Positions 27,309 to 36,974 of a stretch of 64,000 nucleotides of DNA are shown here, piece after piece. The position numbers and the translations under genes are program-made. This DNA comes from an uncultured Aquimarina sp. (GTDB lineage Bacteria > Bacteroidota > Bacteroidia > Flavobacteriales > Flavobacteriaceae). How positions within the stretch are numbered: position 1 is the stretch's first letter; each line of letters opens with the position of its first letter. The DNA lies in contig CANMKX010000005.1 in NCBI GenBank assembly GCA_947498595.1, positions 143,762 to 207,761 on the forward strand, read 5' to 3'. A model generated the notes under the pieces. The model was not told where the DNA came from. It worked only from the letters and a program-made list of their open reading frames with translations, and did no database searches.

Positions 27309-28100
27309 TTAAAAATCTAAGTATGATATTTCGTATTCAGAAGGACTGTTTTTTTGTAAAATCAGATCCAATACTTCTGGTCGAGAATTAGAGTACAAAA
27401 GGTGAGAGCCCGTTTGATTTTTTGGGTTCAAGAGGTGATGTTGATTTAAGATATGTTTAGTTTGGTTTGCAACGGCGAGCCCAGAATCAATAATATGAAT
27501 TGATGAGGGAAGTATTTCTTTTAAAATTGGAGTAAGATATGGGTAATGTGTACACCCTAATACTAAATGATCTATATTTTGATCAATTAACGGTGTGATA
27601 TAAGATTTTAATAAAGAGAGCATTTCTAGGCTATCTATCTTATTGTCTTCAATAAGTTGTACTAATCCAGATCCAACAACTTCAATGATTTCAATATTAT
27701 GATTGAATAAATCAGAAGTTTTAGAAAATAATTCACTAGCTAATGTACCTTGAGTAGCTAATACGCCTATTTTTTTTGTTTTGGAATGTAGAGCGGCTGG
27801 TTTGATAGCTGGTTCTATTCCTATAAAAGGGATTTCAAAGTTGTTTCTAAGTGTTTTAATTGCATTTGTGGTAGCAGTATTACAAGCAACAACAATAAGC
27901 TTGCAATTCATTTCTATGAGTTTTTGAGTGTTTTTAATGCTCAGTGAAAGTATTTCATTGGTACTACGTTTGCCATAAGGAGCATTTTTATTGTCAGCTA
28001 GATAAATGGTATTCTCATAAGGAAGTACCTTTGTGATTTCTTTCCAGACTGAAGTCCCTCCAATTCCTGAATCAAATATACCGATAGCTTTTTCTGACAT
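27309..28100 (-). CDS. murI: Glutamate racemase
   Basis: A 263-residue cofactor-independent racemase that makes D-glutamate for peptidoglycan. The two catalytic cysteines are in VVACNTATTNA and LGCTHYPYL; the opening IGIFDSGIGGTSVWKE carries the conserved Asp-Ser. The start ATG at 28100 is preferred; an extension to 28172 would run through the hairpin that terminates ompH and lacks homology-like character. It is the last gene after the bamA-ompH block. Confidence 0.95.
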   Translation of the reverse strand: MSEKAIGIFDSGIGGTSVWKEITKVLPYENTIYLADNKNAPYGKRSTNEILSLSIKNTQKLIEMNCKLIVVACNTATTNAIKTLRNNFEIPFIGIEPAIKPAALHSKTKKIGVLATQGTLASELFSKTSDLFNHNIEIIEVVGSGLVQLIEDNKIDSLEMLSLLKSYITPLIDQNIDHLVLGCTHYPYLTPILKEILPSSIHIIDSGLAVANQTKHILNQHHLLNPKNQTGSHLLYSNSRPEVLDLILQKNSPSEYEISYLDF

Positions 28101-28135
28101 TGACTTTATAACTATTTTGAAAGTAAAAAAATAAA

Positions 28136-28169
28136 AAGAGCAACAAATCATGAATGATTTGTTGCTCTT
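28136..28169 (-). terminator. Terminator after the second ompH gene
   Basis: AAGAGCAACAAATCA and TGATTTGTTGCTCTT form a 15-bp perfect stem with a four-base loop; on the minus strand it is followed by TTTTATTTTTTT. Confidence 0.85.
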
Positions 28170-28192
28170 CAAATATATTGTAAAAATTTAGA

Positions 28193-28702
28193 TTAAATAC
28201 CTAAATCTTTTTTAACGTCAGCCATTAAATCATAACCATCAGCCATGATAATACCAGTACCAGTAGTTGAATCTAATACATATTGATATCCTTTTGCTCT
28301 AGCTACTTTTTGAACAGAAGCACGAGCAGACTCATAGATAGGCTTTAATAACTCAACTTTTTTCTTTTCAATATCTTGTAAAGCATTGTTACGGTAATCT
28401 CCTATACTTTTTTCAGTACCTTGAAGCTCTTGTGCTCTTTTAGCATTTTCTTCATCAGTTTTTGTTTGAGCTTCTTGACGGTATTTTTTAGTAGTATTTT
28501 GTAATTCTAAAATCATATTTCTGATCTCACCGTCATACGTTTTTTCTAACTTCTCTAATTCGCTTATAGCAGCTTTGTAAGCTGGCATAGCTTCAATAAG
28601 TTCTTGAGATGCTATATGAGCTACTTTTGATTGTGCGTTTACAAAATTTGTTGCTCCCAATACTAATGCACAAGCTACTAATAGTGTTCTAAATTGTTTC
28701 AT
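28193..28702 (-). CDS. OmpH/Skp-like periplasmic chaperone 2
   Basis: A 169-residue protein with a signal peptide ending VNAQ, a beta start (KVAHIASQELIEAMPAYK), a long coiled-coil middle (about 45-120) and a short closing beta part (YQYVLDSTTGTGIIM). This is the jellyfish-like Skp/OmpH plan, a trimeric chaperone that holds unfolded outer-membrane proteins for BamA. It is the second of two adjacent ompH genes downstream of bamA. Confidence 0.9.
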   Translation of the reverse strand: MKQFRTLLVACALVLGATNFVNAQSKVAHIASQELIEAMPAYKAAISELEKLEKTYDGEIRNMILELQNTTKKYRQEAQTKTDEENAKRAQELQGTEKSIGDYRNNALQDIEKKKVELLKPIYESARASVQKVARAKGYQYVLDSTTGTGIIMADGYDLMADVKKDLGI

Positions 28703-28745
28703 TTTCAGTAATATTAAGTGTGTTATAAATTTTAAGTTAATTCCT

Positions 28746-29576
28746 TTAGTTATTGTTGTTTTCTTTTTCTTTTTGCTTTTGTTCTCTCAATGCTGTGATA
28801 GAATCTTTTTTACGCTGACGTTCGGCAAGTAGTTTTGCTCTTCTCTCTTCATATTCTTTCTTTTTTTGAGCTCTCACTTTTTCTCTAGCAAGTCTACGTT
28901 CTTCAATTAATTTTTCACGTTCTGCTAATCTAGCTTGTTGTGCTTCATCTCGTTCAGTAACGTTCTTTTCTTGCTCTAGATTTCTTTTATCTCCTTCTTC
29001 AATTGCTCTGCGCTCTTTTTTATTTTTAGCTTGCTTTCTTCTAGAAGCACGGTTGATTCTAAGTAAAACTTGGTCACTTACATCATACCTGTCAGCAGAG
29101 TATAGCATCAATGCATCATCAGATGCTTTATCAAATATAAAATCGTATCGTTTATTTTTAGCAATTTCTTGTACAGCAGTAAAAACCTGATCTTGTACTG
29201 GCTGAATTAGTCTTTTCTTTTGAAGAAATAAATCACCATTAGGTCCAAACCTTTTTTGTTGGTATTCTAAGATCTCTTTTTCTTTAAAAGCAATGTCTTC
29301 TTCTCTTTCTTCAATAAGTTCTTTAGTCAATAAAACACGTTCATTACTAAGATCTTTTCTCATTTGCTCTATTTCCTTTAACTCTACTTCAATTTCTGTT
29401 TTCCATTTTTGGACTTTAGAATCTAGTTGAGCAGAAGCTTCACCATATTCAGGAACGTTTTCTAAGATATAATCCATATCAATATATCCAATACGTATTC
29501 CTTTTTGAGCAAAACTTAAAGAAGTAAATGAAAGCCAACAAATAGCTGTCAATAAGAAAAGAACTCTTGTTTTCAT
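28746..29576 (-). CDS. OmpH/Skp-like periplasmic chaperone 1, with extended charged tail
   Basis: A 276-residue protein with a signal peptide ending SFAQ. The opening IRIGYIDMDYILENVPEY, central coiled coil and YDFIFDKASDDALMLY match OmpH/Skp. From about residue 180 a long, strongly charged helical tail rich in Arg, Glu and Lys follows, which ordinary Skp lacks; it may form a single long helix or coiled coil. It lies between bamA and the shorter ompH gene, 36 bases after bamA. Confidence 0.9.
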   Translation of the reverse strand: MKTRVLFLLTAICWLSFTSLSFAQKGIRIGYIDMDYILENVPEYGEASAQLDSKVQKWKTEIEVELKEIEQMRKDLSNERVLLTKELIEEREEDIAFKEKEILEYQQKRFGPNGDLFLQKKRLIQPVQDQVFTAVQEIAKNKRYDFIFDKASDDALMLYSADRYDVSDQVLLRINRASRRKQAKNKKERRAIEEGDKRNLEQEKNVTERDEAQQARLAEREKLIEERRLAREKVRAQKKKEYEERRAKLLAERQRKKDSITALREQKQKEKENNNN

Positions 29577-29612
29577 AATGTTATCTTGTTTATTGAAATA
29601 ATCATGCCAAAA

Positions 29613-32231
29613 TTAAAATTGTTGTCCTATGATAAAATGAGTTTCCCATCCATTTGCGTTATTTCCTTCTCCTGGAACAGGATCGAAACCATAACCAAAA
29701 TCAATTCCTAATAAACCAAAGGCAGGCATGAATATACGTACACCTAATCCTGCAGATCTACTTAATTGGAATGGATTAAACTTTTTGAAACTATCATAAG
29801 AAGCTCCCCCTTCTAAGAACCCTAGCATATAAATAGATGCTTGTGGCTTTAATGTAATAGGGTAGCGTAACTCTAACGAGTATTTGTTATAAATTGTTGC
29901 CCCATCATTAGAACTTCCTATATCTGTAGCCCTACTCAAAGGTACGATTGATTGATTAGGATATCCTCTTAAAGCAACAACTTCTCTACCATCAAGACTT
30001 CTTGCTCCTAGACCATCACCACCAATAAAGAAACGTTCAAAAGGAATATTACCTCTGTCACTATTATAAGCTCCTAAGAAACCATATTCAGCTCTCGTTC
30101 TTAAAACTAGTTTTTCATATAAACGAGTGTACCATGTACCGTCAAATTTTATCTTATAAAATTCTAACCAATCAAATCTTTCTTGATCAATCTCTCCAAT
30201 TCTTGCAAAATCATCTGGATCTGTTCTGTCTAATGAAGCTCTTTCATCGGCTAGAGCTTTGTAATCAGTACCATTAAATAATGAATATGGCAAAGTAAAT
30301 TTAGCACTTATATTAAATTCAGATCCACCGGTAGGATAGATAGGGTTTGTATAAGTGTTATTTCTGCTTAAACCAATAGTATATGATAAGTTATTAGAAA
30401 AACCATTACCAAAAGTAAATAAATTGGTGTTGTAGTTTTTTAAGTTATAGTGTTGGAAACTAATGGATTGAGATAGTGTAAAGTAATTGTCAGGCCAATT
30501 TAGACGCTTAGCAATACCTAAAGAACCTCCAGTAATTAGGAATTTACTATCTCGATTAACATCTCTAGTTCTGTTGTCAAATAAAAACTGAATTGTATGA
30601 GAAAATGAAGTAGAGAATTGATAAGGATTTTTTCCTCCTAGCCATGGTTCTATAAAAGATAAACTATACGATTGAAATAATCTACTAGCTTGTGCTCTTA
30701 CTCTTAATGTTTGACCATCTCCAGAGGGTAGCGGTTGATATGCCTCTTTATTAAGAATATTACGTAAGGAAAAGTTGTTAAAAGCAAGACCTAATGTCCC
30801 TACAAAACCACCACCTCCAAAACCACCTTGGAGCTCGATCTGACTTGACCCTTTTTCTACTAAAGCATAGTTAATATCTAAAGTACCACTATTTGGATCT
30901 AAATTTTTGAATTGAGGATCTAACTGCTCAGGATCAAAGAAGCCTAGTTGACCAAGTTCTCTTACAGTACGTACAACTAAATCTTTACTATAACGTTCTC
31001 CAGGTTTAGTTTTTAATTCTCTATAAATTACATGATCATTAGTTCTGTCATTTCCACTAACTGTAATTTTATTAAAGTAAGCTAATTTTCCTTCACGTAT
31101 ACGAATCTCAAAATCAATTGTATCGTTTTTGATATTTGTTTCTACTGCATTAATACTTGAAAATAAATAACCATTATTTTGATATAAATTAGTTAAATCA
31201 TCCCCATCAGGTTTGGTGTTGTCAGCAATTTGCTTTTCTAATAAAACACCGTTGTATACATCCCCTTTTTTGATAACCAATTGTCTAGCTAATTGACGGT
31301 CACTATACACACTATTTCCTAAGAAAGAAATATCTCCAAAATAATATTTATCACCTTCTTCTATATCAAGATTAAGTGAAATCGTTTTTTTATCTTCAGA
31401 GATTAGTGTGTCCATTACAATTCTAGCATCACGAAATCCTTTTTCTTTATACTTCGTTATGATATTAGACTTATCCTCTTCATAGTTATTCTTAATATAT
31501 TTAGAACGTTTCCAAAATCTCCAAATTCTTTTTCTTTTAGTGTTTTTCATGGCGCTTCTAATTTTTCCATCAGATAGCTCACCATTACCATTCACGTTTA
31601 TATTCTTAATTTTTACACGATCTCCTTTGTCAATACGGACTAACATTTTGACTTTGTTACTATTTTCAGTAGTATCTTTAACTTGGATAGTGTTTATTGC
31701 AACTTTTGTATTTAAATACCCTTCTTTTCTGTATTTATTAGTAATGTAATTACGAGTAGTTGTTAAAAGGTTTTCAGTTACTTTAGCGCCTTTGAGTAAG
31801 CTGTTATCCTTAATCAATTCTTCTTTTTTACGCTTTTTGATACCTTCAATTTTAACCTCAGTAAGTTCAGGAACTTCAGAAATATTTATTTCGATATCAG
31901 CAATATCATCACCTTTAACATTGGTGATATAGAAATTAATATCACTAAATAATTCTAAATCCCATAATTTTTTTATGATTCCACTAATTCTATCTCCAGG
32001 TAAGAAGACACGATCCCCACTTTTTAACCCAGTATAAGTAATGATAGTATTTTCGTTATAACTTACAGATCCAGTTACTTTAATATCACCTATAGTATAT
32101 TCCTTACCTTTTGCTATAGGAATGCTTTGAGCTGAAAGGGATAATGCATTCAATAAAAATACGCTAAGCAAAAGAATTGCTATGTTTATATTTTTAAGCC
32201 TTTTAGCTAAGTTGTTCACTCGTTTTTCCAA
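29613..32231 (-). CDS. bamA: Outer-membrane protein assembly factor BamA
   Basis: An 872-residue Omp85 protein: signal sequence (about 20-35), POTRA repeats (about 45-440) and a C-terminal beta-barrel. Barrel marks include GERFFIGGDGLGARSLDG-like residues (FERFFIGGDGLGARSL), the second VALRGYPNQ-type loop, and a last strand ending FIIGQQF with terminal phenylalanine. BamA folds and inserts outer-membrane proteins. The TTG at 32231 overlaps the uppS end by 29 bases; an in-frame GTG at 32219 is an equally plausible start, giving 868 residues. The adjacent ompH genes are its functional partners. Confidence 0.95.
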   Translation of the reverse strand: MEKRVNNLAKRLKNINIAILLLSVFLLNALSLSAQSIPIAKGKEYTIGDIKVTGSVSYNENTIITYTGLKSGDRVFLPGDRISGIIKKLWDLELFSDINFYITNVKGDDIADIEINISEVPELTEVKIEGIKKRKKEELIKDNSLLKGAKVTENLLTTTRNYITNKYRKEGYLNTKVAINTIQVKDTTENSNKVKMLVRIDKGDRVKIKNINVNGNGELSDGKIRSAMKNTKRKRIWRFWKRSKYIKNNYEEDKSNIITKYKEKGFRDARIVMDTLISEDKKTISLNLDIEEGDKYYFGDISFLGNSVYSDRQLARQLVIKKGDVYNGVLLEKQIADNTKPDGDDLTNLYQNNGYLFSSINAVETNIKNDTIDFEIRIREGKLAYFNKITVSGNDRTNDHVIYRELKTKPGERYSKDLVVRTVRELGQLGFFDPEQLDPQFKNLDPNSGTLDINYALVEKGSSQIELQGGFGGGGFVGTLGLAFNNFSLRNILNKEAYQPLPSGDGQTLRVRAQASRLFQSYSLSFIEPWLGGKNPYQFSTSFSHTIQFLFDNRTRDVNRDSKFLITGGSLGIAKRLNWPDNYFTLSQSISFQHYNLKNYNTNLFTFGNGFSNNLSYTIGLSRNNTYTNPIYPTGGSEFNISAKFTLPYSLFNGTDYKALADERASLDRTDPDDFARIGEIDQERFDWLEFYKIKFDGTWYTRLYEKLVLRTRAEYGFLGAYNSDRGNIPFERFFIGGDGLGARSLDGREVVALRGYPNQSIVPLSRATDIGSSNDGATIYNKYSLELRYPITLKPQASIYMLGFLEGGASYDSFKKFNPFQLSRSAGLGVRIFMPAFGLLGIDFGYGFDPVPGEGNNANGWETHFIIGQQF

Positions 32232-32940
32232 ATCTTCTCTCTCTTTGTTGATAATTCAATATGGCTTCAAATAAATCTGTCTTTTTAAAATCAGGCCATA
32301 ATACTTTAGTAAAATATAATTCTGCGTACGCTATCTGCCACAATAGGAAATTACTAATACGTTGTTCACCACTAGTTCGTATCAATAAATCTACATCTGG
32401 CAGGTTTTTAGTGTACAAATGCTCATTAATGACTGTTTCATTTATAAGATGTGGCGAAATTAAATTATTTTTTACTTTAATACTTATATCTTGGATAGTT
32501 TTTATTAATTCTTCGCGACTACCGTAACTAAGTGCTAATGTTACTGTTATTTCATTGTTAGACTTAGTTTCTTCAATGACATAAAGTAATTCTTTTTTTA
32601 CTTTTTCCGGAAGAGCATCTAAATTCCCTACTGCATTTAAGCGGATATTATTTTTTTGAAGAGAAGAAATTTCTTTTTTCAAAGATTTTACGAGAAGTTT
32701 CATTAAAGCATCAACTTCTCGCTTAGGACGGTTCCAGTTTTCTGTAGAAAAGGCGTACAATGTTAGATATTTAACGCCTAATTCTGTACAAGCCTCAACG
32801 GCTTCTTGAACTCCTTTGGCACCATTTTCATGACCAATAGCTCTAAATAAACCTTGCTTTTTTGCCCATCGACCATTACCATCCATAATAATGGCAATAT
32901 GTCGTGGTATATTTGAATTAAGTTGTTCTTTTTGAATCAT
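32203..32940 (-). CDS. uppS: Isoprenyl transferase (undecaprenyl diphosphate synthase)
   Basis: A 245-residue cis-prenyltransferase. HIAIIMDGNGRWAKKQG contains the catalytic Asp and the phosphate-binding GNGR; LTLYAFSTENWNRP and LLIRTSGEQRISNFLLWQ are the other conserved blocks. It makes the C55 lipid carrier for cell wall and O-antigen assembly at the inner membrane. ATG at 32940 is used; the open frame runs eight codons further upstream. It is translationally linked to bamA by overlap and starts six bases after the DUF6089 stop. Confidence 0.95.
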   Translation of the reverse strand: MIQKEQLNSNIPRHIAIIMDGNGRWAKKQGLFRAIGHENGAKGVQEAVEACTELGVKYLTLYAFSTENWNRPKREVDALMKLLVKSLKKEISSLQKNNIRLNAVGNLDALPEKVKKELLYVIEETKSNNEITVTLALSYGSREELIKTIQDISIKVKNNLISPHLINETVINEHLYTKNLPDVDLLIRTSGEQRISNFLLWQIAYAELYFTKVLWPDFKKTDLFEAILNYQQRERRFGKTSEQLS

Positions 32941-32945
32941 TTTTT

Positions 32946-33635
32946 TTAAAAAACACAATAACAAGGTATTCTACCCCAAGTATATGTTAACGATATACCA
33001 GTAAATATATACCAGTCATTATTGTCTAGGTTACCAAATTTCAAATTGTTATTTCCTGATATTGTTTGACTAGGATTACTTCCGTCAAGATTATCAGAAA
33101 AAGTATATCTCGCTCCTATTTCTGCACCAATTACAAAATGTCTTCCTAGTGTTTTTTTAACACCAACAACCATTGGGATTGCAAAACTCCAAGCATCTCT
33201 AAATGCAATAATCTGATCAGATGAGTTTCTAGCTAACTGATCATAATTAAAAACAGTAATTCCTGTATATAAGTATGGAGTAAATTGAGGTTCGCCATCA
33301 TAAAGATACCAATCCCAAAAATTAAATTCCATACCTAAAGAAGCTTCTTTAACAGAATTTTTAAATTCAAAACCTCTTTCCTTTCTTCGATCATCTCCTT
33401 TAGTATCATCGCCATTAAGTTCTGCATATAAAAATGAAAACCTAAATGCGTGACGTTTACTTCGGTTCCATTTTGCAATAGCACCTAGAGCAATATCATT
33501 GGGTGCAATATAATAAGTAGAACCAACATCTCCTACATAATTTGCACCTCCTGCTAAAAGACCAACTTCATAGGTCTGCGAAGACATTGTTTTTGTAATA
33601 AATAGAATAAATATAAGTGATGCTAAGTATCTCAT
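32946..33635 (-). CDS. DUF6089-type outer-membrane beta-barrel protein
   Basis: A 229-residue protein with a signal peptide (about 1-19, SSQ) and amphipathic strands typical of a small eight-stranded barrel: YEVGLLAGGANYVGDVG near the start and WYIFTGISLTYTWGRIPCYC at the end. This family sits between nadK and uppS-bamA in many Bacteroidota genomes. Its role is not known; the location suggests envelope biogenesis. The CYC near the C-terminus is conserved-looking. Confidence 0.82.
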   Translation of the reverse strand: MRYLASLIFILFITKTMSSQTYEVGLLAGGANYVGDVGSTYYIAPNDIALGAIAKWNRSKRHAFRFSFLYAELNGDDTKGDDRRKERGFEFKNSVKEASLGMEFNFWDWYLYDGEPQFTPYLYTGITVFNYDQLARNSSDQIIAFRDAWSFAIPMVVGVKKTLGRHFVIGAEIGARYTFSDNLDGSNPSQTISGNNNLKFGNLDNNDWYIFTGISLTYTWGRIPCYCVF

Positions 33636-33734
33636 AGACTGTCAAAAGTTTGCAAATATAATAATTAACTTTACTACTAAAGAATTTGATTAAAATAGTA
33701 TGAGTTAAAAACAATTTTTAAACAAAATTATTGT

Positions 33735-34619
33735 TTAATTCCTTTTATCTTCTCCCCAGAGCATCTTTTTTCTTAAGGTTTTTAAAAAACTATTTTCTTC
33801 TAGAATTACCATTTTTATATCAAATGATGTTTTTTTAATAGTAACTATGGCTTCATTAGGTAAGGTGTGTATCCTAGAATCAAGAGAAACCAAATAATCA
33901 TCTTCTCTACCAGAAATCTGAAGTTTTATCTCTTTATTATCTGGTATAACTAGAGGTCTTGCATTTAAATTATGCGGTGCTATTGGTGTTAATACTATAT
34001 TTTTTGCTTCAGGCATAATCACAGGCCCTCCACAACTAAGTGAGTAGCCAGTAGAACCTGTTGGGGTAGAAACAATAAGTCCATCTGCCCAGTAAGATGT
34101 TAAAAATTCATCATCTAAGCTTGTATGCACTGTAATCATAGAAGTAGTATTACGTCTGCTAACTGCTATTTCATTCATGGCAAAATTTAATACGCCAAAT
34201 TCATCGTTTGAAGGATGCGATTCTATAGATAATAAACTTCTCGATGAAATTTTAAAACGTTTTTGTAAAATAGCATCAATACTTTCTTGAATCTCTTCTT
34301 TTTGTATAGTTGCAAGAAAACCTAGTCTCCCTGTATTAATTCCGGCTATGGGAATCCCTAGATCACGTACATAAGTGATTGTTTTTAATATAGTTCCATC
34401 ACCACCAATACTAAAAAATAAATCATAAGAATGATCTAATTCTTCAAAAGTGCTAAAATGTGAATATGTTTTGTCAATATCATCATGTAAATTAATTAAT
34501 TCTAAAAACCTTTTTTCAATAACTACTTCAATATTATTGCGATCTAAAGCTTCTAAAAGTTGCTGGATATATATACCAGAATTTTTATGATAAAATTGAC
34601 CATAAATCCCTATTTTCAT
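33735..34619 (-). CDS. nadK: NAD kinase
   Basis: A 294-residue ATP-NAD kinase that makes NADP. The GGDG catalytic motif is in DLFFSIGGDGTIL, followed by GINTGRLGFLA and the Asn-Glu block NEIAVSRRNT; STPTGSTGYSLSCGGP is the second nucleotide-binding loop. The length is normal. The gene is second in the minus-strand envelope operon, 60 bases after the CBS protein. Confidence 0.95.
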   Translation of the reverse strand: MKIGIYGQFYHKNSGIYIQQLLEALDRNNIEVVIEKRFLELINLHDDIDKTYSHFSTFEELDHSYDLFFSIGGDGTILKTITYVRDLGIPIAGINTGRLGFLATIQKEEIQESIDAILQKRFKISSRSLLSIESHPSNDEFGVLNFAMNEIAVSRRNTTSMITVHTSLDDEFLTSYWADGLIVSTPTGSTGYSLSCGGPVIMPEAKNIVLTPIAPHNLNARPLVIPDNKEIKLQISGREDDYLVSLDSRIHTLPNEAIVTIKKTSFDIKMVILEENSFLKTLRKKMLWGEDKRN

Positions 34620-34679
34620 CTAATGTCATTTTGATTAGTTGTTTTCTCAAGATGCAAAGGTAAGAACATTATTAGGGAG

Positions 34680-35336
34680 TTACATATCTAAATATTTTTT
34701 TAAGTACTCAGAACGTTCCTTTAAATCTGTTAAAAAAGCATCTTCTTGATGTTGCGAAATAAGGTTGTATCCATACCTCCTAAAAGTTTGGATAATATTA
34801 TTAATATCACTATTTCCTAATTTTACAGTAACTTGAGCTATATCATTTTCTATTTGAGAAATAAATAAGCCTAAAATCTTTGCGTTATTAGATTCTATGA
34901 TTTGACTAATTTCACTGAAAGAATAATCAGAAAGTCCTTTTTCTAAAATAAGAATATCTCCAGGTTCATTTAAAAAAGGAGTATCATTAAATAAATGCAT
35001 GATATCATTAAGCTCAAAATAACCTAAATAAGTATTGTCATGGTCTAATACAGGCATGATATTGCTACTGTTTTGAGCAAAAGACTCTAGAATATCTAAC
35101 CAATTGGCGTCATTACGAACATAAAAACCTTCAAGTGAATATTGAAGATCTTTAAGTGTTATTTCAACCTCAGTGTTTCTAATATCTGCTTCAGCTATAG
35201 ATCCTAGATATATGCCATCTTTAAGAACCGGAAAATGAGAATAGGTTAATTCATTAAAAAAAAGCTGAACATCTTCAATTTTAGCATCTATTTGTAAAGC
35301 TGAAATCTCGTTGATTATTTGTAAATGTGTATTCAT
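34680..35336 (-). CDS. CBS-domain protein
   Basis: A 218-residue cytoplasmic protein with a tandem CBS pair in the first 130 residues (FFNELTYSHFPVLKDGIYLGSI and QNSSNIMPVLDHDNTYLGYFEL, each a CBS beta-beta-alpha unit), followed by an ACT-like C-terminal part with ILGLFISQIENDIAQVTVKL. CBS modules bind adenine nucleotides and regulate partners. It is the first gene of the operon that leads into nadK and bamA, an arrangement usual for Flavobacteriia. A role in adenylate sensing is inference. Confidence 0.85.
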   Translation of the reverse strand: MNTHLQIINEISALQIDAKIEDVQLFFNELTYSHFPVLKDGIYLGSIAEADIRNTEVEITLKDLQYSLEGFYVRNDANWLDILESFAQNSSNIMPVLDHDNTYLGYFELNDIMHLFNDTPFLNEPGDILILEKGLSDYSFSEISQIIESNNAKILGLFISQIENDIAQVTVKLGNSDINNIIQTFRRYGYNLISQHQEDAFLTDLKERSEYLKKYLDM

Positions 35337-35365
35337 TTTTTAACGACTTTTTTATGCAAAATAAT

Positions 35366-35394
35366 CAAAATTAAAGAACTTAAAGCATTTTCAA
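35366..35394 (-). promoter_or_regulatory. Promoter of the CBS-nadK-uppS-bamA operon
   Basis: Read on the minus strand: TTG, 18-base spacer, TAATTTTG, matching the flavobacterial -33/-7 pattern. The -7 element ends about 30 bases before the CBS protein ATG. Confidence 0.6.
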
Positions 35395-35399
35395 GTTTG

Positions 35400-35407
35400 T
35401 ATTTTTG
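35400..35407 (+). promoter_or_regulatory. -7 element of pdxJ
   Basis: TATTTTTG matches TAnnTTTG and lies 24 bases before the ATG of pdxJ at 35431. It includes the G of an in-frame GTG at 35407, which is therefore unlikely to be the start. No -33 TTG at the right distance was found. Confidence 0.45.
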
Positions 35408-35430
35408 TGATCAAATTAATTGTAAAGGTC

Positions 35431-36144
35431 ATGACTAAATTAAGTGTTAATGTAAATAAGATAGCTACATTACGAAATTCAAGAGGAGGAGATACACCTA
35501 ACCTTGTAAAAGTAGCTGCTGATGTACAACGGTTTGGAGGGGAAGGAATAACAATTCATCCTAGACCAGATGAAAGACATATAAGATACCAAGATGCATA
35601 CGATTTAAAACCAATCGTTCACACAGAATATAATATCGAAGGAAACCCAATTCCTAAATTTATAGACTTAGTAATCGCAATAAAACCAACACAAGTAACA
35701 TTAGTTCCAGATGCTATAGACGCTATAACGAGTAATGCTGGTTGGGATACTATAAAACATAAGACTTTTTTACAAGAAGTAATTAGTGAATTCAAAAGAA
35801 ACGATATTAGAACATCAATTTTTGTGGATCCAATATTAGGTATGATTGATGGAGCAAAAGATACGGGAACAGACCGTATCGAATTATATACCGAAGCATA
35901 TGCCGAAGGTTATAGTAAAGGGAATAAAAATGCAATTAACCCGTATATAGATAGTGCGAAATTAGCATTTGATTTAGGCCTCGGGTTAAATGCAGGACAC
36001 GATTTATCATTAGAAAACATTCAGTTTTTTAAGGAGAATATCCCAGAACTTTTAGAAGTTTCTATAGGACATGCTTTGATTAGTGAATCATTATATCTAG
36101 GATTAGAGAATGTAATTAATATGTATTTACGAAAATTAAAGTAA
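35431..36144 (+). CDS. pdxJ: Pyridoxine 5'-phosphate synthase
   Basis: A 237-residue TIM-barrel enzyme that condenses deoxyxylulose 5-phosphate with aminoacetone phosphate to give pyridoxine 5'-phosphate (vitamin B6). The opening LSVNVNKIATLRNSRGGDTP, the His block GITIHPRPDERHIRYQDAYDL and the closing GLNAGHDLSLEN / VSIGHALISESL are typical. It is divergent from the nadK-bamA operon and separated by only one base from the hydrolase gene downstream. Confidence 0.95.
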   Translation: MTKLSVNVNKIATLRNSRGGDTPNLVKVAADVQRFGGEGITIHPRPDERHIRYQDAYDLKPIVHTEYNIEGNPIPKFIDLVIAIKPTQVTLVPDAIDAITSNAGWDTIKHKTFLQEVISEFKRNDIRTSIFVDPILGMIDGAKDTGTDRIELYTEAYAEGYSKGNKNAINPYIDSAKLAFDLGLGLNAGHDLSLENIQFFKENIPELLEVSIGHALISESLYLGLENVINMYLRKLK

Positions 36145-36145
36145 T

Positions 36146-36913
36146 ATGAAATTACACGGAAATGTATTTGGAACAGGAAAACCTTTTTTGATATTACACG
36201 GTTTTCTTGGTATGGGAGATAATTGGAAAACCTTAGGGAGAAAAATAGCTGAAAGAGGTTTTCAAGTACATCTTATTGATCAACGAAATCATGGAAGAAG
36301 TCCACATAGTGATGATTTTAATTATAAAGTATTAGTTGAAGATTTAAAAGAATATTGTAATGATCATGATTTGACAGATATTACTTTATTAGGTCATTCT
36401 ATGGGAGGTAAAACGGCGATGCTTTTTGCTATGTATTATCCAGATGTGATAGCTAAACTAATAATAGCAGATATAGGGCCTAAATTTTACCCACAACACC
36501 ATCAAGTTATTTTAGAAGGACTTCAAGCGTTAAAAAATGATGATAATGCATTGTCATCAAGAAGCAAAGCAGATGAATTTTTAAGTAAGTATATTAAAGA
36601 AATTGGAACAAGACAATTTCTTTTAAAAAGTGTTTATTGGATTGAAAAAGGAAAATTAGATGTACGATTTAACTTACCCGCATTAATAGATAATATAGAA
36701 GAAATAGGAAAACCTTTGGAAAAAGGAATGATTTATAATAAATCGACTCTTTTTATCAAAGGAGAGAAGTCTAATTACATCTTAAAAGAAGATAAAATCA
36801 ATATTAATGAACATTTTCCAAAAAATAATATTGAAATTATTGAAGGTGCAGGACATTGGTTACATGCAGAAAAGCCAATAGAGTTTTATAATGCTGTATT
36901 GAGTTATGTTTAG
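36146..36913 (+). CDS. Alpha/beta-fold hydrolase (YbfF-like esterase)
   Basis: A 255-residue hydrolase: oxyanion-hole loop HGFLGMGDNWKTLG near 19-32, nucleophile elbow GHSMGG (Ser near 86), acid residue in the second half and catalytic His in GAGHWLHAEKP near the C-terminus. DQRNHGRSPHSDDF is characteristic of the YbfF/ABHD11 branch (thioesterase/esterase). The substrate is unknown. It starts one base after the pdxJ stop, so both are on one transcript ending at the hairpin just downstream. Confidence 0.9.
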   Translation: MKLHGNVFGTGKPFLILHGFLGMGDNWKTLGRKIAERGFQVHLIDQRNHGRSPHSDDFNYKVLVEDLKEYCNDHDLTDITLLGHSMGGKTAMLFAMYYPDVIAKLIIADIGPKFYPQHHQVILEGLQALKNDDNALSSRSKADEFLSKYIKEIGTRQFLLKSVYWIEKGKLDVRFNLPALIDNIEEIGKPLEKGMIYNKSTLFIKGEKSNYILKEDKININEHFPKNNIEIIEGAGHWLHAEKPIEFYNAVLSYV

Positions 36914-36941
36914 TGATTTAATAAAATATGTATGAATAATT

Positions 36942-36974
36942 AAGCTTCAGGGATGTTTTCTTTGAAGCTTTTTT
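36942..36974 (+). terminator. Terminator of the pdxJ-hydrolase transcript
   Basis: AAGCTTCA and TGAAGCTT pair around a 13-base loop, followed by TTTT. Confidence 0.8.
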
